NCBI GenBank assembly: GCA_033063855.1
Contig: CP093829.1
Span: forward strand, 25,637,537 to 25,701,536
Reading direction: 5' to 3'
DNA: 64,000 nt
Source of the DNA: Smittia aterrima
Taxonomy: Eukaryota > Arthropoda > Insecta > Diptera > Chironomidae
Part shown: one piece after another, positions 13,801-23,269 of the stretch
Layout: each line of letters starts with the position of its first letter
Numbering within the stretch: position 1 is the first letter of the stretch
Translations under genes and position numbers: made by a program
Notes under the pieces: model-generated
The model's database searches: none
What the model saw: only the letters and a program-made list of their open reading frames with translations
What the model was told of the DNA's origin: nothing

Positions 13801-16212
13801 GGTTTGCGCGATCAAATCAGTCTGAACTTTCGCATGTTGTTTGTCATGAAATCTCGTTCGGAAAAAATTTATGCCAATAATCATCGGACTTGGATGATTT
13901 AATTTCGATTTAACCTTTTCAAAGTGGCTAATGATGTGAGAATCGATTTATTTTTTGCTCTATACTTGGTTGAAAACTATGAAGGGAAACTGCAAGCGGC
14001 GAGACTCGCGAGTCTCGAGCATGCGTTCGAACGCAATGTGTAAATCAATAAAAATTGCTTTTTAGTGCTCCGACTGCAAGTTCAAGTGCTTGATGGTCAT
14101 TATGAAAGAGAAAAAACCTGTTGAGACCCAACGCAGCACAAATTTCATGTGTCGCAATTAAGATCACAATGGAGAGGAGGGGATTCATGTAGTGATTCAC
14201 TTTTTATCGGCTGTCGATTGTAATTAAATTCGTATGGGGAATGAGCTTTTAAACGGCGAGATTTTCAGACAATAAAGCCTTCGCTGAACTACGTTTTTTA
14301 AATCATCGTGTTTTAATTGGATTAAATCTCACGTTTTTCGCAGCTCAATTGTAATTAATGGTGAACGAAATCGACTCTTATCAGATCACTGAATTTTATT
14401 CGCATCTGTTTATCCAGCAAATTTCTAGAATTTCTGAAATCTTCTGGGGTTTAATGAGTAGAGCTTATCAAATTACAAAATTAATACGTATGAGCAATTT
14501 GACCTAATTATTTACATATTTCTTTATTCTTTACAGGCTTTTGGACATGTCAGGTAATTTTTTATTTTTTACTTTTATTATAAATTTTTTGTTTTTTTTT
14601 CTTTCAAAAGCGGTTGTCATATAAACCCAGCGGTAACTTGTGGTTTGATGGTTACAGCAGACGTCAGCATCCTGAAAGGTCTTTTCTACATTTGCTCGCA
14701 ATGTATTGGAGCGATAGCTGGAGCTGCCATCATTAAAGTGAGATTATAGAATAACTTAGACTCAATCTTAGATTAGTTGATAGTAATATTAAAAAAGGAA
14801 TCACAAACCAAGATGCAATCGAGATTGAACGAGATTTTCTTTATTTCGTTTTTCACAATTGAATTTTTTAAGTCATTATTTTTGTTTCATTCCCATGCTT
14901 TATCAACCGGCGCTCGACAACATAACTTATTTCGCTTTAATCTCTGTCGTAACCTGACTGTTGTTGAGCTTGAAAGAGAAGAGAAGTCGTGAGCCAAGTT
15001 CAATGGTAGTGAAGTCTCAAACAGAAATACCTTGTCCAAGGTCATGTCGAAGTGATGGAAGCGAACGTTACAAGTTTTGAACAGATTTTCTTCTTTTACT
15101 TTCCTTCAAGATCAGGTTTCTCTTTTGCATCATTAAATGAATCGTCTTAGCCTACTGGCTGACTTTGCTTCCGATGAGAATTTATTAATTGCACATCGTG
15201 TATAAATTTTAAGTGGCATCGATGATAATGAAATGCAAAGCTTTGAAACGTGACAATAATATAATAGTCAGTAGTTTGTTTACGATTTATCACAACGACA
15301 AACTAAAACGTAAATCGTCAAAAAGTCATAGCAAGATTATTGCCGGCTCGAAAATTTCGCCGGGTATTCATTGCATGCTTAACAATTTGTTCCGTGTTGC
15401 TCTTACCTCGCTCAACTGAGTCGCGGTGAATTATGAAATTATTTACAATCACGCGAATATACAACTCCCCATAGTCATCCTTTAAAAATATCAGAGTTAC
15501 TTCCTTGATATTAATTCGTGCTGTGATTAATTAAAAAAGCTTACATTATCATGTGAAGTTTATAAATGCTAGATTTAGATATCATCCAAACGATCCCATC
15601 ATCCCATCGTAATCAATAAATCGTTTGATTTTAATTAAGACTAATGTACGTAGTTAATTGAATAACCTTTTTGTATTTTGTGTAGGCCGCCACACCCGAC
15701 GAACAGGTTGGAGCCTTGGGCGTTACTGCAATCGCTTCCACATTGTCGGCTGGCCAAGGCGTTCTCATCGAAGCCCTTATTACGTTCATTCTGGTCTTTG
15801 TCGTACATGGAGTTTGTGATGGTCGTCGATCAGATATAAAGGGATCAGCCCCGCTAGCTATTGGACTTTCCATCACAGCTGGACATCTTGCAGCCGTAAG
15901 TTGTTGACTTTCATGGTCTATGGGTGGGCAGCGAAAAATTGAATTATCGACGCAAATTTACAGATTAAATTTACCGGAGCCAGCATGAATCCAGCAAGAA
16001 GTTTCGGACCAGCTGTAATTATGAGCGCGTGGACAAATCAATGGGTGAGAGACGTGACGAACGCAATTTGAGCGGTTTAGCTTCAACAAAAATATTGCTT
16101 TCAGGTTTACTGGGTTGGTCCAATTGCCGGAGGCATCATCGCTGGTGTTGTTTACCGAATTTTCTTCAAAGTGCGAAAAGGTGACGAAGAAGCTTCCTCG
16201 TATGATTTCTAA
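4802..16212 (+). CDS. Drip: Aquaporin, Drip type (water-specific channel), multi-exon
   Basis: Major intrinsic protein family water channel of the plasma membrane. Common exons: 8582-8778, 14537-14553, 14611-14737, 15686-15895, 15964-16044, 16105-16212, preceded by one of three first exons (4802-4820, 7325-7364, 8130-8169). The longest form is 259 residues, normal for the family. Seen: first NPA box in CHINPAVT (about residues 90-92), second in GASMNPARSFGP (206-209), selectivity-filter Arg209 and His194 in TAGHLAA. That His/Arg pair is the classic water-selective filter. Ala occupies the place of the mercury-sensitive Cys of AQP1. The C-terminus ends in SYDF, as I recall for Drosophila Drip and mosquito AQP1, and this is the main reason for the Drip call over Prip or entomoglyceroporins. 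All exon phases are consistent (first exons end in phase 1; later introns are phase 0 except the one after the microexon). Drip orthologues act in Malpighian tubules and other epithelia; tissue use here is unknown. Confidence 0.93.
7271..7276 (+). promoter_or_regulatory. Candidate initiator (TCAGTC) for Drip exon B
   Basis: TCAGTC matches the arthropod initiator consensus TCAKTY exactly. It sits 52 nt upstream of the exon B ATG, a plausible 5' UTR length. I see no TATA box about 30 bp upstream. The motif is short and could occur by chance. Confidence 0.35.
7325..7364 (+). CDS. Drip: Drip alternative first coding exon B
   Basis: A 40-nt exon encoding MTNLTIDKPKVIK plus one base, followed by the donor GTAAAG. 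It joins in phase to 8582, producing a Gly codon at the junction. A consensus arthropod initiator (TCAGTC) lies 52 nt upstream at 7271-7276. The N-terminus differs from exons A and C, so cytosolic N-terminal tails would differ between isoforms. Confidence 0.6.
8130..8169 (+). CDS. Drip: Drip alternative first coding exon C
   Basis: A 40-nt exon encoding MVLEQAGNALAEQ plus one base, with a strong donor GTAAGT. It joins to 8582 in phase, giving an Arg codon at the junction. It lies 412 nt upstream of the common exon and is the nearest of the three alternatives, so it is the safest default start. The common exon also contains an internal ATG (8584) that could serve a short form. Confidence 0.65.
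8779..14536 (+). other. Large Drip intron, no gene seen
   Basis: A 5.8-kb intron between the first transmembrane exon and the 17-nt microexon. It is AT-rich, with no recognisable protein, RNA gene or transposon. It contains an 18-bp perfect palindrome at 14000-14017. Open frames of 60-90 codons on both strands have no family resemblance and lack supporting splice sites. Its size, against introns of 50-950 bp in the rest of the common part of the gene, makes it a reasonable place for regulatory elements. Confidence 0.6.
14000..14017. repeat. 18-bp perfect palindrome
   Basis: CGAGACTCGCGAGTCTCG reads identically on both strands, within the large Drip intron. It is unusually GC-rich for its surroundings. 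It could be a dimeric transcription-factor site or chance. Confidence 0.7.
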
Positions 16213-16298
16213 GTTTACTTTATTTCATTCCGAAGCTTTCTTTTATTACATTTTCACAATGAAAGAAAACGTTCACGAGCCACATTCTCTTAATCTCG

Positions 16299-16304
16299 AA
16301 TAAA
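16299..16304 (+). other. Poly(A) signal AATAAA for Drip
   Basis: A canonical AATAAA hexamer 87 nt after the Drip stop codon, the first in the 3' UTR on this strand and followed by T-rich sequence. The gap 16213-17043 otherwise shows no gene. Confidence 0.6.
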
Positions 16305-17043
16305 AGCTTACAATTTTTTTCACACATAAATTATAAGTTTGTAAATATTTATCTTTATTTTATGATACAATCAACAAGTTTGAATTACACAAAAAATGGA
16401 TTTTTCTTTCTTTCTTTTAAAGTGGGATAAGTACTTCCCTCGGTATCAGCGCCATACTAACATCAAAGCTTTATTAATAAACTAAATGTGCAATTGGAAG
16501 TGGAATCGTCTCAACCAGCCTTAAAATACTAACAGAAAAGCAAATGAATCTATAACAGCTATCCTTCTTGTGGTCATGAAACTCAATCAATTAAATTTAC
16601 TGAATGCTCTTCTATCAATAGAGCCCTAAAAATGTCAAAATAAGTGCTGTTGTATCTTCACAAACGTCAAATTTCAGAGGGATTTCATTCATTTCTATCA
16701 TTAATCACTGATTAATAATCAGTTTTTTAATTTTATTTTTCAATTTATTTCTCTGATTGATGAAGAGCACAAGTTGAATTTGTTGCGACTTCCTAAGAAT
16801 CTTAGGCTAAGCAAAATACCTGAAAAGCCGCTTTTCAAATGCGGATTGTGTGTAAGTTTAAGATAAGCAAATAGATGAGAAATATAATAAAATGTGAATA
16901 GTCTCAAATAAATTGTCTTTTAGTAAGAAATGTTGCGCCTTTATAGTTAATTAGAAAAACTTTTCTTTTACGAGAATCTTTTTTGGATATTTTGAGTGTA
17001 AAAAAACGACATACTTATACAGGCATTATTTCCTTTGGATGTG

Positions 17044-17049
17044 TTTATT
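17044..17049 (-). other. Poly(A) signal for the chitin-binding gene
   Basis: TTTATT on the plus strand is AATAAA on the minus strand, 38 nt downstream of the stop codon at 17087. Position and orientation fit the 3' end of the small secreted gene. Confidence 0.55.
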
Positions 17050-17086
17050 AGCTTATTAAACAATCTTCAAAATTCGCTGCACACTT

Positions 17087-17438
17087 TCAAGGTTTCAGAG
17101 ATCGCCACATGTTACTTGTTATACAGTTATCGGATTTCTTGTCAACACATCCGTTAAGGTACGGGAAAAAAACAAGGCCTCGGTTGCATCGCAGCTCTTC
17201 TAGTCCGTGATCAGTGCATTGGTAGAATCGATTACAGTCTGTTTCATGAGGCTCGTAAATCTCATGATATTTTTTTCCCGTCTTAGATACTTCTGCATCG
17301 CAATCCACATTTGGAGTTGAAGATGAAACTGCTAAGACCATTATCAACACAACAACAACTAAAAATTTATTTAATTAAAGTTTAAGCCTTAAACTGTTTT
17401 ACTCAAATAAAAAAAATCAACTTACCGATTCGCAACAT
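17087..17438 (-). CDS. Small secreted protein with one chitin-binding type-2 (peritrophin-A) domain
   Basis: Two coding exons: 17426-17438 (13 nt, MLRI plus one base) and 17087-17358, separated by a 67-bp intron, giving 94 residues. Residues 1-18 form a signal peptide (MLRIVVVVLIMVLAV). The remainder is one CBM14/peritrophin-A domain with exactly six cysteines at 24, 46, 52, 62, 75 and 83 and the aromatic pattern NRFYQC. This family binds chitin in peritrophic matrix, trachea or cuticle through three disulfides. The protein has no second domain, mucin linker or enzyme domain, so it is at the minimal end of the family. The start is chosen because the tiny first exon supplies a coherent hydrophobic signal sequence in phase. 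It lies between Drip and the MPND gene with its own initiator. Tissue is unknown; family-level identity is firm. Confidence 0.88.
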
Positions 17439-18070
17439 TATTTTATTATGGTCTCACGCTTTTGAAATCTTGCTTCACACTGAACAAAAGATGCTTGCGA
17501 ATACATTTCACGAACTGGTTAGCAAAGATGGTGAAATAAAGTTTCATTATGTCTCAGTATAAGTTCGCTTCCATCAAGAAGAAATGGATTCAAAGCTCTA
17601 CCAAGCTCTTAAAAAGCTTTATTTCAACACGATACACGTAAGGCAAAATAAAATCGTGACAATTCTGAATTCATTTGAACTTAAGGCAAACCCAGAGCTC
17701 TTCCAAGAGAAAATTAACCAATTACCTAAACTTCGTAACTATCACTATATACTAAAAATTTAAAAACTGTTTTTCCATTTATTGATTTTCCAGCAAAAAT
17801 TACAAAAGCTTAAATAATTAGAAAAATACTTAAAAATAAAATGAACTGTGAGATGGAACTTGGCAAAAAAAAATCACAAGCAAAAATGTTACCAAATAAA
17901 TTAGAATTGAAAGCTTAAAGTTCTTACAATAACAGTGAGTATTTCTCCCGTTTTGAGCTTGCATTCGATATTAAGCTTTCGCCAATGTCCCGTGATTTCT
18001 AACATTTAACAAACTTGTGAGTTTCGTATGTTATATGAAAGATAAAATATATTTTATCCATTCACACAAA
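17439..18070. other. Intergenic region between chitin-binding gene and MPND gene
   Basis: 632 bp without a gene. It contains the promoter of the small chitin-binding gene near 17.48 kb and the 3' UTR of the MPND gene; a minus-strand AATAAA lies at about 17778-17783. Confidence 0.5.
17479..17483 (-). promoter_or_regulatory. Candidate initiator TCAGT for the chitin-binding gene
   Basis: On the minus strand, TTCAGTGTG lies about 43 nt upstream of the ATG at 17438, a plausible short 5' UTR. The arthropod initiator core TCAGT is present; no clear TATA box is seen. Short motif, so modest support. Confidence 0.35.
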
Positions 18071-21000
18071 TTAATTGTTCGATAAATTTAATACTGCCGG
18101 TTCTTCGTCATTCTCATCGTCATCGTATTTTGGTCGTTTCGAGGGTGATGGTGCTACAAGCTCGGCGATAGATGAAAACTCCATTCGTTTCTTCGGCGGG
18201 ACTGTTTTGTCTTTAAAAATAAGATCGACAGGAGGCGTAACAGTTGTTTTTCGAGAAAAATCAGTTGGCGTCGTTGACGCTGAATTTGACACATGACTTG
18301 ATATAGCCAAATCAGCAGCGCTGAAATTGTATTTGGGCAGGACAATGTCGCCCAAAGATTTTGTAGGAGTTGATCGCTTATCAGGTTGAGGAGATGAGAT
18401 GCTCATTAGCGGTGGAGGGGTCTCAATTTTACTGGAAGATGAACTCGATGATGATTTGGGTGGTTTCATTAGTCGAGTATTAAGTGCTTCTTGTTGTAGT
18501 TTCATTAGTGATGGTGATAAGTACGCATTGTTAGCTGCAAGAGTGCTTTTTGCAAGAGGATCTGGAATACCAGGATACTTTGATTGTGAGAAAAGCGAAG
18601 TCATCTCTTGGAGTTTTGAAGGTGTCATGTGGGAGAAGAGTGAAGAATAATCCATAGCGGCAGTGATTCCGCCACCTGAAGTGCTGTTGTTGACTTTTGC
18701 CGATGATGCTGTTCCTACGCTTGTAGTGGGTTGTGAAGAGAAATACGCACTTAGATCAGAATGCATAAGACTGGCTTGAGCTGCTGACAAAGGTGAAGCT
18801 CCTTTCGTTGCGCTAGAGAATAAGCTGTTCAACATATCGGCTGCGTTTGGTGCTACACTAACATTAGCTTGGCGATCCCGGTTCGATTGTGATGACGACC
18901 CTGAGTTTCGATTGGTGTTTTCTCGCTTGCGTGAACTATTTGTATTTGATTCTCGTGACATAGATTTTTCCATTGATGTTAATGATCCACCTGACATGGA
19001 ACCATACATAGGTCCGAAGAGAGAGCTAAGATTTTGCTGACCTGACATATATTGAGAAAGCATATTTGAACTCGCAGCTGCATAGTCCTGCATTGCTTTG
19101 TTTGTTGCAGCCGTAGCTGAACTCGAACTCTTTGGTGAAGTCGCACTTTGATTGGCCCCACTTCCACCAAACAATGCAGTAGCGTAATCCATGTTTTTAG
19201 ACATCATTTGCATCTGCAGTAAAGCGTTGATATCCTCTGGCTTGTTAGAATTCAAAAGTGCGTTGAGCTCAGGAATTTGTTTAGAGATCTCTGCTAAATA
19301 GTTTAAGTCCATGACAGGCAAGTGCTGAAGCAGCGAAGATTTACCATCATTTCTTGAGCTGGATGACCCTTGAGGATAGCTTTGATTCGAAGTCGCAGTT
19401 GCTGTGGCCGATGATTTCTTGTTACTCAATGGAGACGAGCTGACAGGTACTGAAGCTTTTCTAGTCACAGTGATCTCTGACCCAAGCCCTCTAAAAGCAT
19501 TTGCCTGATTCATAAGCATTTGCGTATACTCTGGCGATTTCATGAGGTCTGCGATTTTACCAACTTCTGACTTATAGCCGTCGTAGTCAAAGTTACTTAC
19601 GCCAGGATTTGGTGGTCTACCTTTTCTTTTTCCAGAATTGTTAGATTCCCTTTCCCTTATATTGTCGTGATGATAATCAGTGCGAGCTGACGATGAGCTT
19701 GCGGAAGGTGTTTTGTTGCTCGTTGGCTTGCACGTAGGAATATTGTACGGAGACTGCATGAGAACGCTTAAATCACCTTTCTCAAGTTGATTCATAAATT
19801 CTTTCATATTTGGAATTTGGGAAAGCCATGAATTAGAGTTAGCAGCCGAAGATGATGCGTTCGACTGCTTTGGCGTCGAGTAGGATGTTTGATTCTTTTT
19901 ATTACTGTTTGACGAACCCGTTGATTGTTGATTTGGGAAGTTATTGCTCGCTGACAATGCAGCCGCAGAAGCTTGTAAAGATCCAAGTGCTGACATACCA
20001 AAGTCTGACATCTTTGATCCTTGAAGTAATGTGGAATAATCATTCGGCAACAGACCGGGGGGTAAATTTTTAGCAAAGGAAGCAAGAGTTGCTGCATAGA
20101 GATCACTGAGGTTGTTCGAAGAATATCCCAGATCATATTTTGAACTGCTCGAGCTTACACTCGAACTGTTTCGTGGTGGTCGTTCTGGAAATTTTGCTGG
20201 CGAGTTTGGTACTGGCGAGTTTCTCGCTCTTATCGATGATGTATCAGATTTGGCTGGTGATGGGCTTGCGCGAATGGGTACTTCGAATTTTGCGGGGCTT
20301 GTTGCAGTCGAGGGAATTGTTGCAGGGCTGTCACGAGGAGACGATGATGTGTTTGTGTTATTCGATGACAAGCTCTGTTTGTGATTAGGTACAGGTGGTA
20401 ATGGGACAATCGAAGAAGATATCGGCGAGGGCGTCATATTCAGACCAGATGGTTGACTCAGTTGCTGCTGCAGGCATGAAATTGCATTGAGTGCTTGCTT
20501 AGTTGCTTCCTGATCTCGTTCATCTCTAACTTTTTTCTCCTCCTGTTCTTTGAGAAGTTTTTCTTTTGCAGCTGCTTCCTTCTCTCGGGCTTCATTCTCA
20601 AGTATTTTTTTCTGTTCGATAACTCTTCTTGGAATTATGACTTGATCCTCCCTGTTTAGTCCTAATAACTCTCGAATCCAATTCCACAACTCGCCTGTCG
20701 TTTGATCTTCTACAGGAAATCTTTGAAAAATCGAATTCTTCACTTTTTCTAGAACCATCAGATCATCCTTCAATTTCATTTCTGCGAAGTCAATGATTTC
20801 ATATTGAAATTGCTTGTAGTAATTGACACAATCAATCATTTGCGCTTTGACACTTTCATTTAACTTATTCTCCTGTTGAACATTATACTCCTGTTGGCAA
20901 AGCGGATATTAAATTAATTGAAAAGCGTTCGTCATACAGCTTACCATAAGCATAGGACGACCAACTTCGTGTTGTCTATTTTCTGGAGGTGGTTGTACCC

Positions 21001-22156
21001 AGAATGGTATCATCTGTCCTTCGACTTCAGCGTCTTCATTATCGTAAGCACCGAAGATAAAGCCAACACATGGCGTATATGTTGTGTCTGATGTTCCACG
21101 AAGTTTAATCTGGTAATCAAGCTGTTTGTCACAGTCACGAATCGTTGGTTGCGGTGAGAACCTTGGATGAGAGTGGTACCAACCGACAAGTTGAATATCC
21201 TTCTCAATCATTGCCTTTTGGATATCGTATTCACATTCAGAAGTTTTATCGCGGTCGAATCTTGTATTAAGAAGAGGAAACGTGTGCGTGATGTTTAAGT
21301 TGTGAGTATTAAAATCCCAAGTACCACCAAGATATCCACTGACTTCATTTGTAGTCAAGTGACAGTGGAAGTCAATGAGAAGTATCGCTGACGAATTTAT
21401 ACTAATGAAGAAAGGCTGAATCCTCCCGATAGCTGAGAACGGTACTGCCTCCACCAACATGTTAATATCCTGAAGAATCATTCGATTGCTAACAACTGCA
21501 TGTTGTAAAAGATTTTTCTTGGGTGGCACTGGCAGTTCTGTGGGTTTTGTAATGACTTCTTTGTCTTCATCTAAAACAAATCAAAAGTTAATAAACTGGA
21601 AAAGAAAGTAGGCGGGAACCATAAACCTTCACTTGGTTCCTCAGGTTCGTCCTTTTGTTGCTGGCACTTCTTATGATACATCGCTTTGTAAATGTCCAGC
21701 TTTTTCCCTTTATATTTTACTGAAGCCCAACCACAGCCAGACTTTTTATCTGGATTAATAATTTTTTTGCAATTAATCGCCCAAGCACTAGGTGAACAGA
21801 AAATAGTTTCAGTTTCTTGTGACTTTATTTTTCCATCTTCAAGAAGGTCGCCGATAAACTTTTGACCCTAAAATAAAAATTATTTAAAGATATGTATTTA
21901 AAAAATATTTGGAGACTTACCATATATTCGATTGACATTGCTGCTTTGCAAGGAACGAGAATTCCTGACTTAAGTAACATTGGAAGTGTTACAGTCTTGC
22001 CAAACACATTCGGGTAAGTAGCTTTTGTACATGATTCCTATTAAAATTACACAAATAATAAGATGAAAATAATTTTGGTTTTCCAAATTTTGTTCACACC
22101 TCTTCCAGTCCATCAACTTCCGTCTTTGTTTCATCGTCTTTCTCCTTTTCAACCAT
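18071..22156 (-). CDS. MPND: MPND-type protein: RAMA domain + MPN/JAMM domain + long disordered tail
   Basis: Five exons: 22100-22156, 21921-22037, about 21627-21867, 20945-21570, 18071-20890; about 1286 residues. Residues about 25-125 match a RAMA domain (YPNVFGKTVTLPMLLKSG, GWASVKYKGKKLD, a Trp-rich end). Residues about 155-345 are an MPN domain: upstream catalytic Glu in NEVSGYLGG (about 214), then HSHP with His about 271 and 273 and Asp about 284. The usual JAMM Ser is Thr (PTIRD). The order RAMA-MPN is that of mammalian MPND and fly CG4751. The remaining 900 or so residues are Ser/Asn/Gln-rich with a Lys/Glu-rich coiled-coil-like stretch near the start, an AT-hook-like RKGRPPNPG, and a last motif AVLNLSNN. 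RAMA is named for restriction and adenine-methylase proteins; I recall mammalian MPND being linked to N6-methyladenine sensing. A nuclear role in chromatin is inferred. The start at 22156 is the first in-frame Met; an extra upstream 5' exon cannot be excluded. Confidence 0.85.
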
Positions 22157-22570
22157 TTTCTTCTGTTTGTTTGGCTTTTCGGATAGAAGTTTACCAATTA
22201 CACTTTTCTAATTGTCCATAGTTGCAGCTTGAAAATATTTCTTGAGTAATGCGACTTGAATAATGCGGCAAAATTTTGTCCATCCCAGGGCCTTTTCACT
22301 TTGCCTTTGCGAAGTGGGGTATCTTTCGGCCTTCGTATAATTAGCGACGCGTTGTTGCTTTTAATGATTCTTTCAATGAAATACAAGATTCCAATCAATT
22401 CATATTGATTAATAACATTAAAAGAAGGAGAGCAAACAGCTTACTTAAGTTTCTTTTATGTGAAAAAAAAGTCTCATTCTCGACACCCAAATATTTGTAG
22501 AGTACAAAAATAATATTTCCGGCCGAAGTACGCAATAAACAAATCCGTAAATTTTCTCAAATTTAGTAAA
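22157..22570. promoter_or_regulatory. Divergent promoter region between MPND gene and CSN8
   Basis: The two start codons are 414 bp apart in opposite directions, so this interval must hold both 5' UTRs and a shared or back-to-back promoter. I see no TATA box at a convincing position; housekeeping-type promoters often lack one. A minus-strand open frame at 22198-22398 overlaps it but resembles nothing and has no clear splice to the next exon. Confidence 0.5.
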
Positions 22571-23205
22571 ATGCTGCAAGAAAAACTTGAACAATTAGTT
22601 AAAATGCTTGAGAAACAGGAACTTGAGAACTCTATTCAGGATCCGAAGCTTTATCACGAGTTGTTCGCTGCATATTTGTATTTGGATGATTTGTAAGCTT
22701 CTCGTTTACAGATGATACAAGAATTGAAATTTAACTTACCTTTATTAACAGAATTAACGCCAGATTTCTTTGGAAGAGAATTCCTGTTGTTGTGAAGAAT
22801 GGAAATCAAGAGCTCGAGCAGATGTACAAAATTTACGAATGTTTGTGGAAAAACGAAATGGTCGAGTTCTACAAGTTAATAGATTACAAGTGGTCCCAAG
22901 GAGTCTCAGAAGTAATGTATGAACTTAAGGAGAAGGCCCAACAAGACAACATTCAATTAATCGGATATGCATATTCATCGATCCACGAAAACGTCTTTGC
23001 TGAAATGACAAACATTCAGCAAGTCCAAGGCCAAGTCCCAGAAATTATTACTGAAACGTGTAAGCGATTAAAATGGGAGATCCAAGGAATTCAGTTTCCT
23101 CGCTTGATTCTACCAAAGAAGCCAATCATTGACAAAGTCAGCGCTCTTGATGCAGAAGATCAGCTTCGCAAACTTACCAGCTACGTTTCCTATTTGGAAA
23201 ACTAA
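22571..23205 (+). CDS. CSN8: COP9 signalosome complex subunit 8
   Basis: Two exons, 22571-22692 and 22752-23205, with a 59-bp intron; 191 residues, close to the usual 180-210. Family-typical blocks are the NARFLWKRIP stretch just after the splice junction, helical repeats through the centre (YKIYECLWKNEMVEFY, IGYAYSSI), and the end QLRKLTSYVSYLEN, resembling the human CSN8 C-terminal helix. CSN8 is the smallest PCI subunit of the COP9 signalosome, which removes NEDD8 from cullins and so regulates cullin-RING ubiquitin ligases in nucleus and cytoplasm. The start is the first ATG after the T-rich 5' region and leaves no in-frame extension. Its divergent neighbour carries an MPN domain, the other fold typical of this complex, but MPND is not a known CSN subunit. 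Confidence 0.92.
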
Positions 23206-23252
23206 TATTTTCTTTTTAAGGCGCAAATTCCTTGTTAAAACTTGAATGCGAA

Positions 23253-23269
23253 AATAAATTTCAAATAAA
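23253..23269 (+). other. Two poly(A) signals for CSN8
   Basis: AATAAA occurs at 23253-23258 and again at 23264-23269, about 50-60 nt after the CSN8 stop codon, giving a very short 3' UTR. Confidence 0.6.

Noticed and set aside
22198..22398. 66-codon minus-strand frame that could be an upstream exon of the MPND gene
   Set aside because: It is in a different frame from the first MPND exon with no clear donor; the CDS starts well at 22156. Left as 5' region.
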